42,573 bases of DNA from assembly GCA_020026195.1 (NCBI GenBank), contig JAHHQW010000017.1, positions 1 through 42,573 of the forward strand. Direction: 5' to 3'. Positions 26,373 to 34,974 of this stretch are shown here, piece after piece. The notes beneath the pieces were generated by a model that saw nothing but the letters and a program-made list of their open reading frames with translations, ran no database searches and had not been told where the DNA came from. Position numbers and translations under genes: made by a program. This stretch comes from Prevotella sp. GTDB taxonomy: Bacteria; Bacteroidota; Bacteroidia; Bacteroidales; Bacteroidaceae. How positions within the stretch are numbered: the first letter of the stretch is position 1; each line of letters opens with the position of its first letter.

Positions 26373-26467
26373 CAAAAAATAAGCATCGGAGCATGATATA
26401 TATCTATAAATTTAATGTAGAGCACTTCTTTTTCTTGATTTGTTACATATATATTACAAATATGTAG

Positions 26468-26475
26468 TATATTTG
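26468..26475 (+). promoter_or_regulatory. promoter -7 element of ppdK
   Basis: TATATTTG followed by C, 69 bases before the ATG. The best upstream TTTG (26439-26442) is 25 bp away, longer than the usual 19-21, so only the -7 element is claimed. Confidence 0.5.
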
Positions 26476-26544
26476 CAACGAATTTAAAGTATAAAATTGT
26501 TGAATAAACTTATTGTTTGAATAAGTATTTGATTGATTAAAATT

Positions 26545-29268
26545 ATGAGTAAGAAGAGAGTTTATACTTTCGGAAATGGTAAGGCCGAAGGTAGAGCAGA
26601 TATGCGTGAACTGCTCGGTGGAAAGGGAGCTAACCTAGCTGAAATGAACCTTATCGGAGTTCCGGTTCCTCCGGGATTCACAATCACCACAGATGTTTGT
26701 AATGAATATTTCATTGAGGGCAAGGATAAAGTTGTAGCCCTTCTTAAGGAAGATGTAGAGAACTCAGTTCGCCACATCGAAGGTCTTATGAACAGCAAGT
26801 TCGGTGATGTTACAAATCCTCTCCTCGTGTCAGTTCGTTCGGGTGCAAGAGCATCTATGCCGGGTATGATGGATACTATCCTCAACCTTGGTCTTAACGA
26901 CGAAGTGGTAGAAGGTCTTGCAAAGAAGACAGGTAACGAGCGTTTTGCTTACGACAGCTATCGTCGTTTTGTACAGATGTACGGTGACGTAGTGCTCGGA
27001 ATGAAGCCCGTTAATAAAGAAGATATTGATCCGTTTGAGGCTATTATAGAAAAGGTAAAGGCTGAAAGAGGCATCAAGCTTGATAACGAAATGAGTGTTG
27101 ACGAACTGAAGAAGCTCGTTGTGCTCTTTAAGGAAGCTATCAAGAAGCAGACAGGTAAGGACTTCCCGACAGATCCTATGGAACAGCTCTGGGGTGCTAT
27201 CTGTGCTGTATTCGACAGCTGGATGAACGAACGTGCTATCCTTTACAGAAAGATGGAAGGAATTCCTTCAGAATGGGGTACAGCCGTTAGCGTTATGGCT
27301 ATGGTATTCGGTAACATGGGCGAGACATCAGCTACAGGTGTATGCTTCAGCCGTGATGCCGCTACTGGCGAGAACATCTTTAATGGTGAGTATCTCGTAA
27401 ATGCACAGGGCGAGGACGTTGTTGCTGGTATTCGTACTCCGCAGCAGATTACAAAGGAAGGTTCTCTGCGTTGGGCTAAGCAGCAGAACATTGACGAGAA
27501 GACTCGTGCTGAGAAATTCCCCTCAATGGAAGAGGCAATGCCTGAAATCTTTGCTCAGCTGAATGCCCTTCAGGACAAATTGGAAAAACATTATCATGAT
27601 ATGCAGGACATGGAGTTCACTGTACAGGAAGGTAAACTCTGGTTCCTCCAGACTCGTAACGGTAAGCGTACTGGTACTGCAATGGTTAAGATTGCAATGG
27701 ATCTGCTGAAAGAAGGCATGATCGATGAGAAGACAGCCGTACTGCGCTGCGAGCCTAACAAACTTGACGAACTGCTTCACCCGGTATTCGATAAGGAAGC
27801 TCTGAAGGAAGCAAAGGTTCTTACAACTGGTCTTCCTGCATCTCCTGGTGCTGCTTGTGGTCAGGTTGTATTCTTCGCAGAGGATGCTGCCGTATGGCAC
27901 TCTAATAAGAAGAAAGTCGTTATGGTACGTATCGAAACATCTCCTGAGGATCTTGCTGGTATGTCAGTAGCAGAAGGTATCCTTACAGCTCGTGGAGGTA
28001 TGACATCACACGCTGCCGTTGTAGCACGTGGTATGGGTAAGTGCTGTGTTTCTGGTGCTGGTGAAATTCATGTTGATTATAAGAAACGTACTGTAGAAAT
28101 CGGTGGTAAGACATTCAAGGAAGGTGACTTCATTGCTATCAACGGTTCTACTGGTGAAGTATATGCAGATCAGGTAGCTACAAAGCCTGCTGAGGTTTCT
28201 GGCGATTTCGCTCACCTCATGGAACTCTGTGACAAATATTCAAAGATGGTTGTTCGTACAAATGCTGATACTCCTCACGATGCAGAGGTTGCTCGCAATT
28301 TCGGTGCTGTTGGTATCGGTCTCTGCCGTACAGAACACATGTTCTTTGAAGCAGATAAGATTAAGGCAATGCGTGAGATGATTCTCTCTGATACAGTAGA
28401 GGGTCGTAAGGAAGCTCTTTCTAAGATTCTTCCTTATCAGAAGGCAGACTTCTATGGCATCCTGAAGACAATGGACGGATTCCCCGTTAATGTACGTCTT
28501 CTCGATCCTCCTTTGCACGAATTCGTACCTCACGATCTCGAAGGTCAGCAGATTATGGCTGATGAGATGGGTCTTACACTCGAGCAGGTACAGAAGCGTG
28601 TTGAAGCTCTTGAGGAGCACAACCCGATGCTTGGTCACAGAGGTTGCCGTCTTGGTAATACATATCCTGAGATTACACAGATGCAGACTCGCGCTATCCT
28701 TGGTGCAGCAATCCAGTTGAAGAAGGAAGGATTCGATCCGAAGCCTGAGATTATGATTCCTCTGATTGGTACTGTAAATGAGTTTGATATGCAGAACAAG
28801 GTTATCCGTAATACAGCTGCAGAACTCTTCAAGGAAGAAGGAGTAGAAGTTCACTTCCGTGTTGGTACTATGATTGAGATTCCTCGTGCAGCTCTTACAG
28901 CAGGTAAGATTGCAGACAAGGCAGAATACTTCAGCTTCGGTACTAACGACCTTACACAGATGACATTCGGATACAGCCGCGATGATGCAGCTAAGTTCCT
29001 TCCCATCTATGTAGACAAGAAGATTCTTAAGGTCGATCCGTTCCAGATTCTCGATCAGGAAGGTGTTGGTCAGCTTATTAAGATGGCAGTAGACAACGGT
29101 CGTGCCGTACGTCCTGAACTTACATGTGGTATCTGTGGTGAGCACGGTGGCGAGCCTTCATCAGTTAAGTTCTGTGGTGAGGTTGGTCTGAACTACGTAA
29201 GTTGTTCTCCTTTCCGTGTACCTATTGCAAGATTATCAGCTGCGCAGGCTGCAATTGAAAGCAAGTAA
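26545..29268 (+). CDS. ppdK: pyruvate, phosphate dikinase
   Basis: PpdK reversibly converts pyruvate, ATP and phosphate into PEP, AMP and pyrophosphate in the cytosol, a key PEP/pyruvate node in anaerobic Bacteroidales. From 26545 (MSKKRVYTFGNG) it has 907 residues, the normal size. The N-terminal ATP-grasp domain shows LLGGKGANLAEM, VPVPPGFTITT and SVRSGARASMPGMMDTILNLGLND. The phosphohistidine domain has GGMTSHAAVVARGMGK with the catalytic His489. The C-terminal PEP/pyruvate barrel has GIGLCRTEHMFF, FRVGTMIEIPRAALTA, FSFGTNDLTQMTFGYSRDD and the catalytic-Cys motif CGICGEHGGEP. It stands alone with its own terminator. Confidence 0.98.
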   Translation: MSKKRVYTFGNGKAEGRADMRELLGGKGANLAEMNLIGVPVPPGFTITTDVCNEYFIEGKDKVVALLKEDVENSVRHIEGLMNSKFGDVTNPLLVSVRSGARASMPGMMDTILNLGLNDEVVEGLAKKTGNERFAYDSYRRFVQMYGDVVLGMKPVNKEDIDPFEAIIEKVKAERGIKLDNEMSVDELKKLVVLFKEAIKKQTGKDFPTDPMEQLWGAICAVFDSWMNERAILYRKMEGIPSEWGTAVSVMAMVFGNMGETSATGVCFSRDAATGENIFNGEYLVNAQGEDVVAGIRTPQQITKEGSLRWAKQQNIDEKTRAEKFPSMEEAMPEIFAQLNALQDKLEKHYHDMQDMEFTVQEGKLWFLQTRNGKRTGTAMVKIAMDLLKEGMIDEKTAVLRCEPNKLDELLHPVFDKEALKEAKVLTTGLPASPGAACGQVVFFAEDAAVWHSNKKKVVMVRIETSPEDLAGMSVAEGILTARGGMTSHAAVVARGMGKCCVSGAGEIHVDYKKRTVEIGGKTFKEGDFIAINGSTGEVYADQVATKPAEVSGDFAHLMELCDKYSKMVVRTNADTPHDAEVARNFGAVGIGLCRTEHMFFEADKIKAMREMILSDTVEGRKEALSKILPYQKADFYGILKTMDGFPVNVRLLDPPLHEFVPHDLEGQQIMADEMGLTLEQVQKRVEALEEHNPMLGHRGCRLGNTYPEITQMQTRAILGAAIQLKKEGFDPKPEIMIPLIGTVNEFDMQNKVIRNTAAELFKEEGVEVHFRVGTMIEIPRAALTAGKIADKAEYFSFGTNDLTQMTFGYSRDDAAKFLPIYVDKKILKVDPFQILDQEGVGQLIKMAVDNGRAVRPELTCGICGEHGGEPSSVKFCGEVGLNYVSCSPFRVPIARLSAAQAAIESK

Positions 29269-29295
29269 TTAGATATTTACTAGACACTTATATAG

Positions 29296-29333
29296 ACGGT
29301 ATGTCATCAGATTTCTGTGGCATACCGTTTTTT
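29296..29333 (+). terminator. terminator of ppdK
   Basis: ACGGTATG (29296-29303), extendable by a G-T and a C-G pair, pairs with CATACCGT (29321-29328), followed by a T-run to 29333; 27 bases after the ppdK stop. Confidence 0.88.
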
Positions 29334-29410
29334 ATGTCATAAGGGATAGATTTTATATAATTCTGATGTAGACATTCAGCGTCTCTGTTAGAATATACAG
29401 TATAGCAATA

Positions 29411-29443
29411 AAAAGGGGAAGTCCGTTTAAGACTTCCCCTTTT
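29411..29443. terminator. terminator of the 88-residue protein gene, probably bidirectional
   Basis: A perfect 13-bp stem AAAAGGGGAAGTC (29411-29423)/GACTTCCCCTTTT (29431-29443), loop of 7. The A/T ends give U-tracts in both directions. It lies 21 bases beyond the leftward gene. Confidence 0.88.
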
Positions 29444-29464
29444 GGTTTTAAAAGAAAAATATGT

Positions 29465-29731
29465 TTAATTGGGATCAACTACATTGAGAGTCTCGTTCTT
29501 TACGCGTTCAAAGAACTCGTCAAAATTAATTCCGAAGTTCTCAAACTTTTCCATAATTTCACGATCATTCTCAAGTGCATCCTTATATTTAGAAACCTCT
29601 GAAAGCATAGCCATTTCGCCATCGGCAGAAAAGTTATGAATGTTTCCCTCACTGTTTGAAAAGATGAACTTGATGTTCTTGTGGATTTTCTTCTCGGCTT
29701 CAGCCATGAAATCTTCTTTATTCTGTCTCAT
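29465..29731 (-). CDS. small hypothetical protein (88 aa)
   Basis: An 88-residue, charged, cytosolic-looking protein without a signal peptide or membrane segment. It has a lysine/glutamate-rich start (EDFMAEAEKKIHKNIKFIF), a short strand-like NSEGNIHNFSADGEMAMLSEV, and a helical C-terminal half (KDALENDREIMEKFENFGINFDEFFERV). I do not recognise a family. Its own promoter-like element (29811-29841) and a perfect terminator support it as a real monocistronic gene. Confidence 0.7.
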   Translation of the reverse strand: MRQNKEDFMAEAEKKIHKNIKFIFSNSEGNIHNFSADGEMAMLSEVSKYKDALENDREIMEKFENFGINFDEFFERVKNETLNVVDPN

Positions 29732-30042
29732 GTTATTAAATTTTAAAGGTGTTTATTATAGAGTCTTTTTTGCATTTAAGAGGAAGTTCAGTAATGAATC
29801 ATCCTTTTTGCAAATATATGTTTTAAAACTTACAATTACAAGAATATAGCACTAATTTATGACGTCAGTTTGTTAAATTATAGACTTTTTTATAAATAAA
29901 AATAAAACGTATGCCTATTTGGCATATACACTTTGCAATAATACGCGTTTCTTACTTACTTTTTGACACGAGATTGTAAGACATTATTTATGTAATTTTG
30001 TAAAAGGGTGGGTATTAATATATAAGGATAAGTTTGTCAAAA
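29732..30042. other. intergenic region between the 88-residue gene and kdsA
   Basis: AT-rich, divergent promoter region without a credible ORF. It has a small hairpin ATGCC/GGCAT (around 29910-29926) and several isolated TTTG motifs, one forming TAATTTTG at 29993-30000 without a properly spaced -33. I see no strong sign of an RNA gene. Confidence 0.35.
29811..29841 (-). promoter_or_regulatory. promoter of the 88-residue protein gene
   Basis: Minus strand TTG (29841-29839), 20 bp, TATATTTG (29818-29811), 79 bases upstream of the start. Confidence 0.55.
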
Positions 30043-30074
30043 TTTGGAGTATTCGCATATCTTACGTATATTTG
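30043..30074 (+). promoter_or_regulatory. promoter of the kdsA operon
   Basis: TTTG (30043-30046), 20 bp, TATATTTG (30067-30074): full consensus, 18 bases before the ATG at 30093. It overlaps the upstream in-frame ATG at 30072, which argues for 30093 as the start. Confidence 0.78.
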
Positions 30075-30092
30075 CATATTAAATATAAAAGT

Positions 30093-30845
30093 ATGAAACC
30101 AATATTTATTGCAGGACCCTGTGTGATCGAATCTTCTGAGATGTTGGAAGAGGTGGCTCGCGAAATAGTAAGATTGAAGGACAAATACGATCTTGACATC
30201 TATTTCAAGGCTTCGTTCGACAAGGCCAACCGCACTTCGATACATTCATATAGAGGCCCGGGTATTGAGAAAGGTCTCCAGATGCTTAATGACATTAAGA
30301 CTAAGTTCGGACTGAAGATACTTACAGATATACATGAAAGCTGGCAGGCAAAACCTGTTGCCGAAGTGGCCGATGCGCTTCAGATTCCGGCTTTTCTGTG
30401 CCGACAGACAGATTTGCTTGTGGCTGCCGCAGAAACTGGAAAATGTGTAAACATAAAGAAAGCACAGTTCCTCAGTGGAGCAGATATGAAGTATCCGGTA
30501 GAGAAGGCAAAGGATGCCGGTGCCAAGGAAGTATGGCTTACAGAACGAGGAAACTGCTTTGGTTACAACAACCTTGTGGTAGATTTCCGTAACATTCCAG
30601 ATATGCTGGACATCGTTCCGAGAGTCATAATGGACTGTACACATAGCGTTCAGCGTCCTGGCGCAGGTGGAGGAAAGACATCAGGCGACCGTCGATTTGT
30701 TCCCTCGATGGCACTTGCAGCAAAAGCTTTCGGAGCAACGGGTTATTTCTTTGAAATTCATCCCGATCCGGATAATGCAAAGAGCGACGGACCTAACATG
30801 CTGTATCTAAAGGATTTCGAAAAAGTTGTTTTAAGTTTGATTTAA
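30093..30845 (+). CDS. kdsA: 3-deoxy-8-phosphooctulonate synthase
   Basis: KdsA condenses PEP with arabinose 5-phosphate to make KDO 8-phosphate for lipopolysaccharide inner core. From 30093 (MKPIFIAGPCVIESSEM) it has 250 residues. The family landmarks are clear: IAGPCVIES, FKASFDKANRTSIHSYRGPG with its PEP-binding lysines/arginine, KILTDIHES, LQIPAFLCRQTDLL, VNIKKAQFLS, LTERGNCFGYNNLVVDFR, MDCTHSVQRPG and FFEIHPDPDNAKSDGPNML. A cysteine in AGPC is present, as in metal-dependent forms. The next gene, kdsD, which makes its sugar substrate, begins 3 bases after the stop. Confidence 0.97.
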   Translation: MKPIFIAGPCVIESSEMLEEVAREIVRLKDKYDLDIYFKASFDKANRTSIHSYRGPGIEKGLQMLNDIKTKFGLKILTDIHESWQAKPVAEVADALQIPAFLCRQTDLLVAAAETGKCVNIKKAQFLSGADMKYPVEKAKDAGAKEVWLTERGNCFGYNNLVVDFRNIPDMLDIVPRVIMDCTHSVQRPGAGGGKTSGDRRFVPSMALAAKAFGATGYFFEIHPDPDNAKSDGPNMLYLKDFEKVVLSLI

Positions 30846-30848
30846 ATT

Positions 30849-31823
30849 ATGGACAAAGATATAGAAGAAAGATTAAGTCATTGCAAGGAGTATGCCGTGC
30901 ACTGTATGAAAGAAGAGGCACAGGCTGTACTTGACCTTATTCCGCAGTTAGACGATAACTTCGAGAAAGCCGTAAAACTTATGTACGGATGTAAGGGAAA
31001 GGTAATCGTGACAGGTGTAGGAAAGAGCGGTCATGTTGGTGCAAAGATTGCAGCAACTCTGTCGAGTACAGGAACACCGTCGTTCTTTATCAATCCTCTT
31101 GACGTTTATCATGGCGATTTAGGAGTAATGACTCAGGATGATGTTGTTCTTGCCATCAGTAACTCCGGTCAGACGGACGAACTGCTGCGTTTTATACCAA
31201 TAGTATTGCACAACAACATTCCAATTATCGGAATGAGCGGTAATCCTTCTTCTTTATTAGCTAAATATTCAACAGTCCACCTTAATATTAAAGTACAGCG
31301 CGAGGCATGTCCTCTCAATCTTGCTCCCACGAGCAGTACCACAGCCACTCTTGTCATGGGTGATGCCCTGGCAGTAGCTCTTATAGAGGTACGTGATTTC
31401 AAGCGCGGTGATTTTGCCCAGTTCCATCCGGGCGGAGAACTCGGAAAGCGTCTGCTTACGACAGCTCACGATGTTATGCGCAGCGATGATATGCCCGTAC
31501 TTACAGCCGATATGCATCTTGGTGATGCCATTATCCTTGTAAGTAAAGGAAAGCTCGGACTCGGTGTTGCCATCGAGAACGATAAGATAGCAGGTATAAT
31601 CACCGACGGTGACATACGTCGTGCAATGGAGAAGTGGAAGTCGGAATTCTTCGACCGTACGGTGTCTGACATAATGACCACTACACCAAAGATTGTATCT
31701 CCCGACACAAAGATTGCAGAGATACAGAACATTATGAACCAATATAAGATTCACACGGTACTTGTTGCCGATGAAGATAAGCACCTTCTTGGTATTGTGG
31801 ACCATTACAGGTGTATGTTATAA
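30849..31823 (+). CDS. kdsD: arabinose-5-phosphate isomerase (KpsF/GutQ family)
   Basis: A 324-residue enzyme that turns ribulose 5-phosphate into arabinose 5-phosphate, the sugar substrate of KdsA. An N-terminal SIS domain (about 40-185) carries KVIVTGVGKSGHVGAKIAATLSSTGTPSFF, HGDLGVMTQDDVVLAISNSGQTDE and NLAPTSSTTATLVMGDALAVAL. It is followed by QFHPGGELGKRLL and two CBS domains (about 205-324, with DGDIRRAM and IHTVLVADEDKHLLGIVDHY). It is co-transcribed with kdsA upstream and the phospholipase-D-like gene 11 bases downstream. Confidence 0.96.
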   Translation: MDKDIEERLSHCKEYAVHCMKEEAQAVLDLIPQLDDNFEKAVKLMYGCKGKVIVTGVGKSGHVGAKIAATLSSTGTPSFFINPLDVYHGDLGVMTQDDVVLAISNSGQTDELLRFIPIVLHNNIPIIGMSGNPSSLLAKYSTVHLNIKVQREACPLNLAPTSSTTATLVMGDALAVALIEVRDFKRGDFAQFHPGGELGKRLLTTAHDVMRSDDMPVLTADMHLGDAIILVSKGKLGLGVAIENDKIAGIITDGDIRRAMEKWKSEFFDRTVSDIMTTTPKIVSPDTKIAEIQNIMNQYKIHTVLVADEDKHLLGIVDHYRCML

Positions 31824-31834
31824 AAACATTTTAA

Positions 31835-33097
31835 GTGAAAAATTTAATAATAGCCCTACTCCTTCTTATCTGCTGCCAGGCGTCGGCACAGACCAGTGAT
31901 TCGCTGATAGTTAGCGAGATGCGCAAGGAAGGAGTAGAGTTTACCCGCGATAACTCTCTTACACTTCTTATGAATGGTAAGGCAAAGTTCGACGATATGT
32001 TTGCCGCCATTCGTAATGCAAAGGAGAGTGTTCATTTGGAATACTTTAATTTCCGTAATGACTCGATAGCAGCAAAACTTTTTGAGATTCTTGTACAGAA
32101 ACGCAGAGAAGGCGTAGAAGTACGTGCCTTGTTCGATGCATTCGGAAATGCTTCTAACAATCAGCCTCTAAAGAAAAAACATCTCAGAGAACTGCGTGCC
32201 AAGGGAATAGACATCCATAAGTTCGACCCCCTGCGTTTCCCGTGGATTAACCATGTGTTCCACAGAGACCATCGTAAGATAGTCATCATCGACGGACGCA
32301 TAGCTTACACCGGAGGTATGAATGTAGCCGATTACTACATCACAGGTACCGAACTTGTTGGCAGGTGGCGTGATATGCACTGTAGGGTAGACGGCAGTGT
32401 AGTAAACGAGTTGCAGAATATCTTCGCACGTATATGGGAGAAAGAGACAGACGAGAAACTTACCGACCCCAAGTACTATCAGGGAGGAAAGGCGGACATC
32501 TCTTACTTTACCGGACTGACACCAGACACCTGCGCTACGGCGGGTAGAAAGATGATAGGAGTCGTAAATCGCGAGCCGCGCACTACCAACAGAATAATAC
32601 GTGAGTTTTACGAAGATGCCATTGATGCCGCAAAGGACAGTCTGATGATTGTAAACCCATATCTTGTTCCCACTCCGGGCATAAAGAAAGCACTGAAGAG
32701 AGCCATCGAACGCGGAGTAAAGGTTGAAATCATGGTATCAGCCAAGAACGACATACCGCTTACTCCGGATGCAATGTTCTATCAGATGCATAAGTTCATG
32801 AAACGCGGTGCCCACGTCTACATCTACGAAGGCGGATTCCATCACACAAAGATTATGATGGTAGACGGAAAGTTCTGTACTGTAGGCAGTTCAAACCTCA
32901 ATTCACGCAGTCTGCGATTTGATTACGAAGAGAACCTTGCCGTAATAGATCCGTGTACAACGGCTCAGCTCATGAAGATGTTTGAGGACGACAAGAAAGA
33001 AAGTTTCAAACTGACTCCTGAGACATGGAATGAGTTCCGTACAGGATGGCAGAAGTTCAGAGGATGGTTTGCCAACCTACTTGCACCATTTATTTAA
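31835..33097 (+). CDS. exported phospholipase D / cardiolipin synthase-like protein
   Basis: A 420-residue protein starting from GTG at 31835; the predicted signal peptide (KNLIIALLLLICCQASAQ) directs it to the periplasm. It has two PLD catalytic HKD motifs: HRKIVIID (His146, Lys148) followed by GRIAYTGGMN, and HTKIMMVD (His337, Lys339) followed by GSSNLNSRSL. This fits cardiolipin synthases (joining two phosphatidylglycerols) but also PLD-type nucleases and phospholipases. Unlike the usual Cls it has a cleavable signal instead of two membrane helices. It lies in the KDO operon and is immediately followed by a NUC1-type nuclease, so lipid versus nucleic-acid substrate cannot be decided from sequence. 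Confidence 0.85.
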   Translation: MKNLIIALLLLICCQASAQTSDSLIVSEMRKEGVEFTRDNSLTLLMNGKAKFDDMFAAIRNAKESVHLEYFNFRNDSIAAKLFEILVQKRREGVEVRALFDAFGNASNNQPLKKKHLRELRAKGIDIHKFDPLRFPWINHVFHRDHRKIVIIDGRIAYTGGMNVADYYITGTELVGRWRDMHCRVDGSVVNELQNIFARIWEKETDEKLTDPKYYQGGKADISYFTGLTPDTCATAGRKMIGVVNREPRTTNRIIREFYEDAIDAAKDSLMIVNPYLVPTPGIKKALKRAIERGVKVEIMVSAKNDIPLTPDAMFYQMHKFMKRGAHVYIYEGGFHHTKIMMVDGKFCTVGSSNLNSRSLRFDYEENLAVIDPCTTAQLMKMFEDDKKESFKLTPETWNEFRTGWQKFRGWFANLLAPFI

Positions 33098-33109
33098 ACA
33101 TTACACATT

Positions 33110-33955
33110 ATGAAATATTCTAAAATCCTTAATACACTTAGCCTTTCGCTGTTTCTGATATTCTCAGTAAGCTGCAAAGGAAAAGTATCATTAGACAAAC
33201 TTGCAGAATCTTCAGTTGTATCAGAAGTAAAGGAAGAACTGTCTTCACATACCAAGGCATCATCCGACCTTACCTATGAGGAAATAATGGTACCTGGTAA
33301 ATTGACCGACCGTCCCGAACAGATACTTAAACGCACCGGTTACATGGTATCTTACAATAAGGATATGCGTCTGCCCAACTGGGTGGCATGGCATCTTACG
33401 GCAGCCCACACCAAAGGAACAAGCAAGCGCAATGGTAAGAAGTTTGAGGAAGATACAGAAGTTCCGTCACCAAGAGCCACCCATCAGGATTACGTACGTT
33501 CAGGTTACGACCGCGGACACATGTGTCCGGCAGGAGACAACAAGTGGAGCGACAGAGCGATGGAAGAGTCGTTTCTTATGACAAATATCTGTCCGCAGGA
33601 CCCGAACTTAAATCGTGGAGACTGGAACGAGATGGAGAATGCATGCAGGGCATGGGCTGAGAAATATGATGACCTTGTGATAGTTGCAGGACCGATATTC
33701 TATAAAGGAAGTCACAAGAAGATAGGTAAAAACAAAGTCGTTGTACCAGAAGCTTTCTTCAAGGTAGTGTTTACCATGAACAATGGCAACCCCAAGGCAG
33801 TAGGTTTCATCTATAAGAACAACAAAGGAAACCGTCCCAAAGACTCATACGTAAACAGTATAGATCAGGTAGAGCGCATCACAGGTATTGATTTCTTCCC
33901 GGCGCTGCCCGATGATATAGAGAACAAGGTAGAGAAATACGAAAATCTACTATAA
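33110..33955 (+). CDS. NUC1-family DNA/RNA non-specific endonuclease lipoprotein
   Basis: A 281-residue lipoprotein (MKYSKILNTLSLSLFLIFSVSC, lipidated Cys at about 22). The nuclease domain (about 75-275) contains the signature YDRGHMCPAGDNKW with catalytic His137, the metal-binding Asn region MTNICPQDPNLNRGDWNEME, and VIVAGPIFY. These beta-beta-alpha-metal enzymes cut DNA and RNA without sequence preference. Being on the envelope, it would degrade extracellular or periplasmic nucleic acid for nutrition or protection. No immunity gene is apparent, consistent with activity outside the cytosol. It starts 12 bases after the PLD-like gene. Confidence 0.93.
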   Translation: MKYSKILNTLSLSLFLIFSVSCKGKVSLDKLAESSVVSEVKEELSSHTKASSDLTYEEIMVPGKLTDRPEQILKRTGYMVSYNKDMRLPNWVAWHLTAAHTKGTSKRNGKKFEEDTEVPSPRATHQDYVRSGYDRGHMCPAGDNKWSDRAMEESFLMTNICPQDPNLNRGDWNEMENACRAWAEKYDDLVIVAGPIFYKGSHKKIGKNKVVVPEAFFKVVFTMNNGNPKAVGFIYKNNKGNRPKDSYVNSIDQVERITGIDFFPALPDDIENKVEKYENLL

Positions 33956-33980
33956 TTATTCATTTTAAAACTGCCAAGAC

Positions 33981-34856
33981 ATGAACAAAACTTTAATTTC
34001 AGCTCTGTTAGCTGCGGCAGCTTTGTTTACAGTGTCGTGTTCCGACGACGACACACCCGAAGTACCGCAGATTACAGACATTACGTTTGTAGCACAGAAT
34101 CCCTCTTTTAACACGGAAATTCTGAAACCTATGTGGAGAGAGATAGAATCAATAAGATTCTTTTCTGACAATGATTCTGAGGCACAGTCATATTATTTAT
34201 CACGTAGCGACAAACCCGCTGCCACTGCCGAATTCAGATACGACAACGGCGGAGACATTACTTTATGGAAAGAATTTGCAGCTTTCCACGGATATGGCTA
34301 CGGAAAGTTAGATAACTTTGAAGCAAAGGTTTATCAGACTCAGAAGTATATCCCAAATACGATAGATGCAGAAGAAGACATGCTCATATCACCTGTATAC
34401 AAAGTTTCAGAGATAGATTTCTCACAGCCCGTGAACCTTAGTTTAAAGCGCATCAATGCCATCGTGAGTCTTAATGTCATCGACGAGACATCCGGAAAGA
34501 TACTTACAGGCGACAGCATTATGAAGGTTACGCTCGATACTAAAGATGCCAATAACAACTTTGCCGGAAGTGCAATAATTAATTTTTACAACGGAACAGC
34601 AGAGATCGCAGACAAGTGTACATACAAAGAAGCCGTTGCAATAAAAAATAATGCAGTAAAGGTAGGCAGTGCAGACAGACTTTTCATAAGCGTGCTGCCT
34701 GTTACTATGGCGAAAGGTTCTGATGTAGAGATTAAAATTAACACCGCACGCCATTCGTCGAGACACATAATAAGTCTTGAAAAAGATGTAGAGCTTATCA
34801 GTGGTTCGGTAACAGAACTTACTGTTAAGATTTCTGATAAAGATTTAACAAACTAA
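33981..34856 (+). CDS. fimbrillin-like lipoprotein
   Basis: A 291-residue lipoprotein (MNKTLISALLAAAALFTVSCSDDD, Cys at about 20). After the acidic spacer it is beta-rich. The run DMLISPVYKVSEIDFSQPVNLSLKRINAIVSLNVID (about 130-165) resembles the N-terminal domain of fimbrillin/Mfa-like proteins of Bacteroidales, which have a short 'L-x-F-x-H-x-x-A-K' strand there. The match is by eye and lacks a clear C-terminal donor strand, so a pilus subunit or a non-polymerising fimbrillin-like protein are both possible. It starts 25 bases after the nuclease and is the last gene before a strong terminator. Confidence 0.6.
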   Translation: MNKTLISALLAAAALFTVSCSDDDTPEVPQITDITFVAQNPSFNTEILKPMWREIESIRFFSDNDSEAQSYYLSRSDKPAATAEFRYDNGGDITLWKEFAAFHGYGYGKLDNFEAKVYQTQKYIPNTIDAEEDMLISPVYKVSEIDFSQPVNLSLKRINAIVSLNVIDETSGKILTGDSIMKVTLDTKDANNNFAGSAIINFYNGTAEIADKCTYKEAVAIKNNAVKVGSADRLFISVLPVTMAKGSDVEIKINTARHSSRHIISLEKDVELISGSVTELTVKISDKDLTN

Positions 34857-34862
34857 CAAAAT

Positions 34863-34906
34863 AAGAGTCTCATATCGAAATAAGATATGAGATTCTTTGT
34901 TTTTAT
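34863..34906 (+). terminator. terminator of the kdsA operon
   Basis: AAGAGTCTCATATC (34863-34876) pairs with GATATGAGATTCTT (34884-34897) along 14 bp with a single G-T wobble, then a T-rich tail to 34906. Confidence 0.88.
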
Positions 34907-34916
34907 CCCCTAAAGC

Positions 34917-34947
34917 TTTGACGGCATTCCCTTTTTAGCTATATTTG
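34917..34947 (+). promoter_or_regulatory. promoter of the 143-residue exported protein gene
   Basis: TTTG (34917-34920), 19 bp, TATATTTG (34940-34947), 27 bases before the ATG. Confidence 0.72.
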
Positions 34948-34974
34948 TCAATATATATCTAAAAAACACTTACT

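Noticed and set aside
26338..26425. Longer N-terminus for the SIMPL protein
   Set aside because: The added 29 residues cover the -7 promoter element and displace the membrane anchor from the N-terminus.
28240..29145. A 301-codon open frame on the minus strand opposite ppdK
   Set aside because: It is fully antisense to a certain gene, its product is rich in Cys, His, Leu and Asn with no domain pattern, and it has no promoter. It arises from the codon bias of ppdK.
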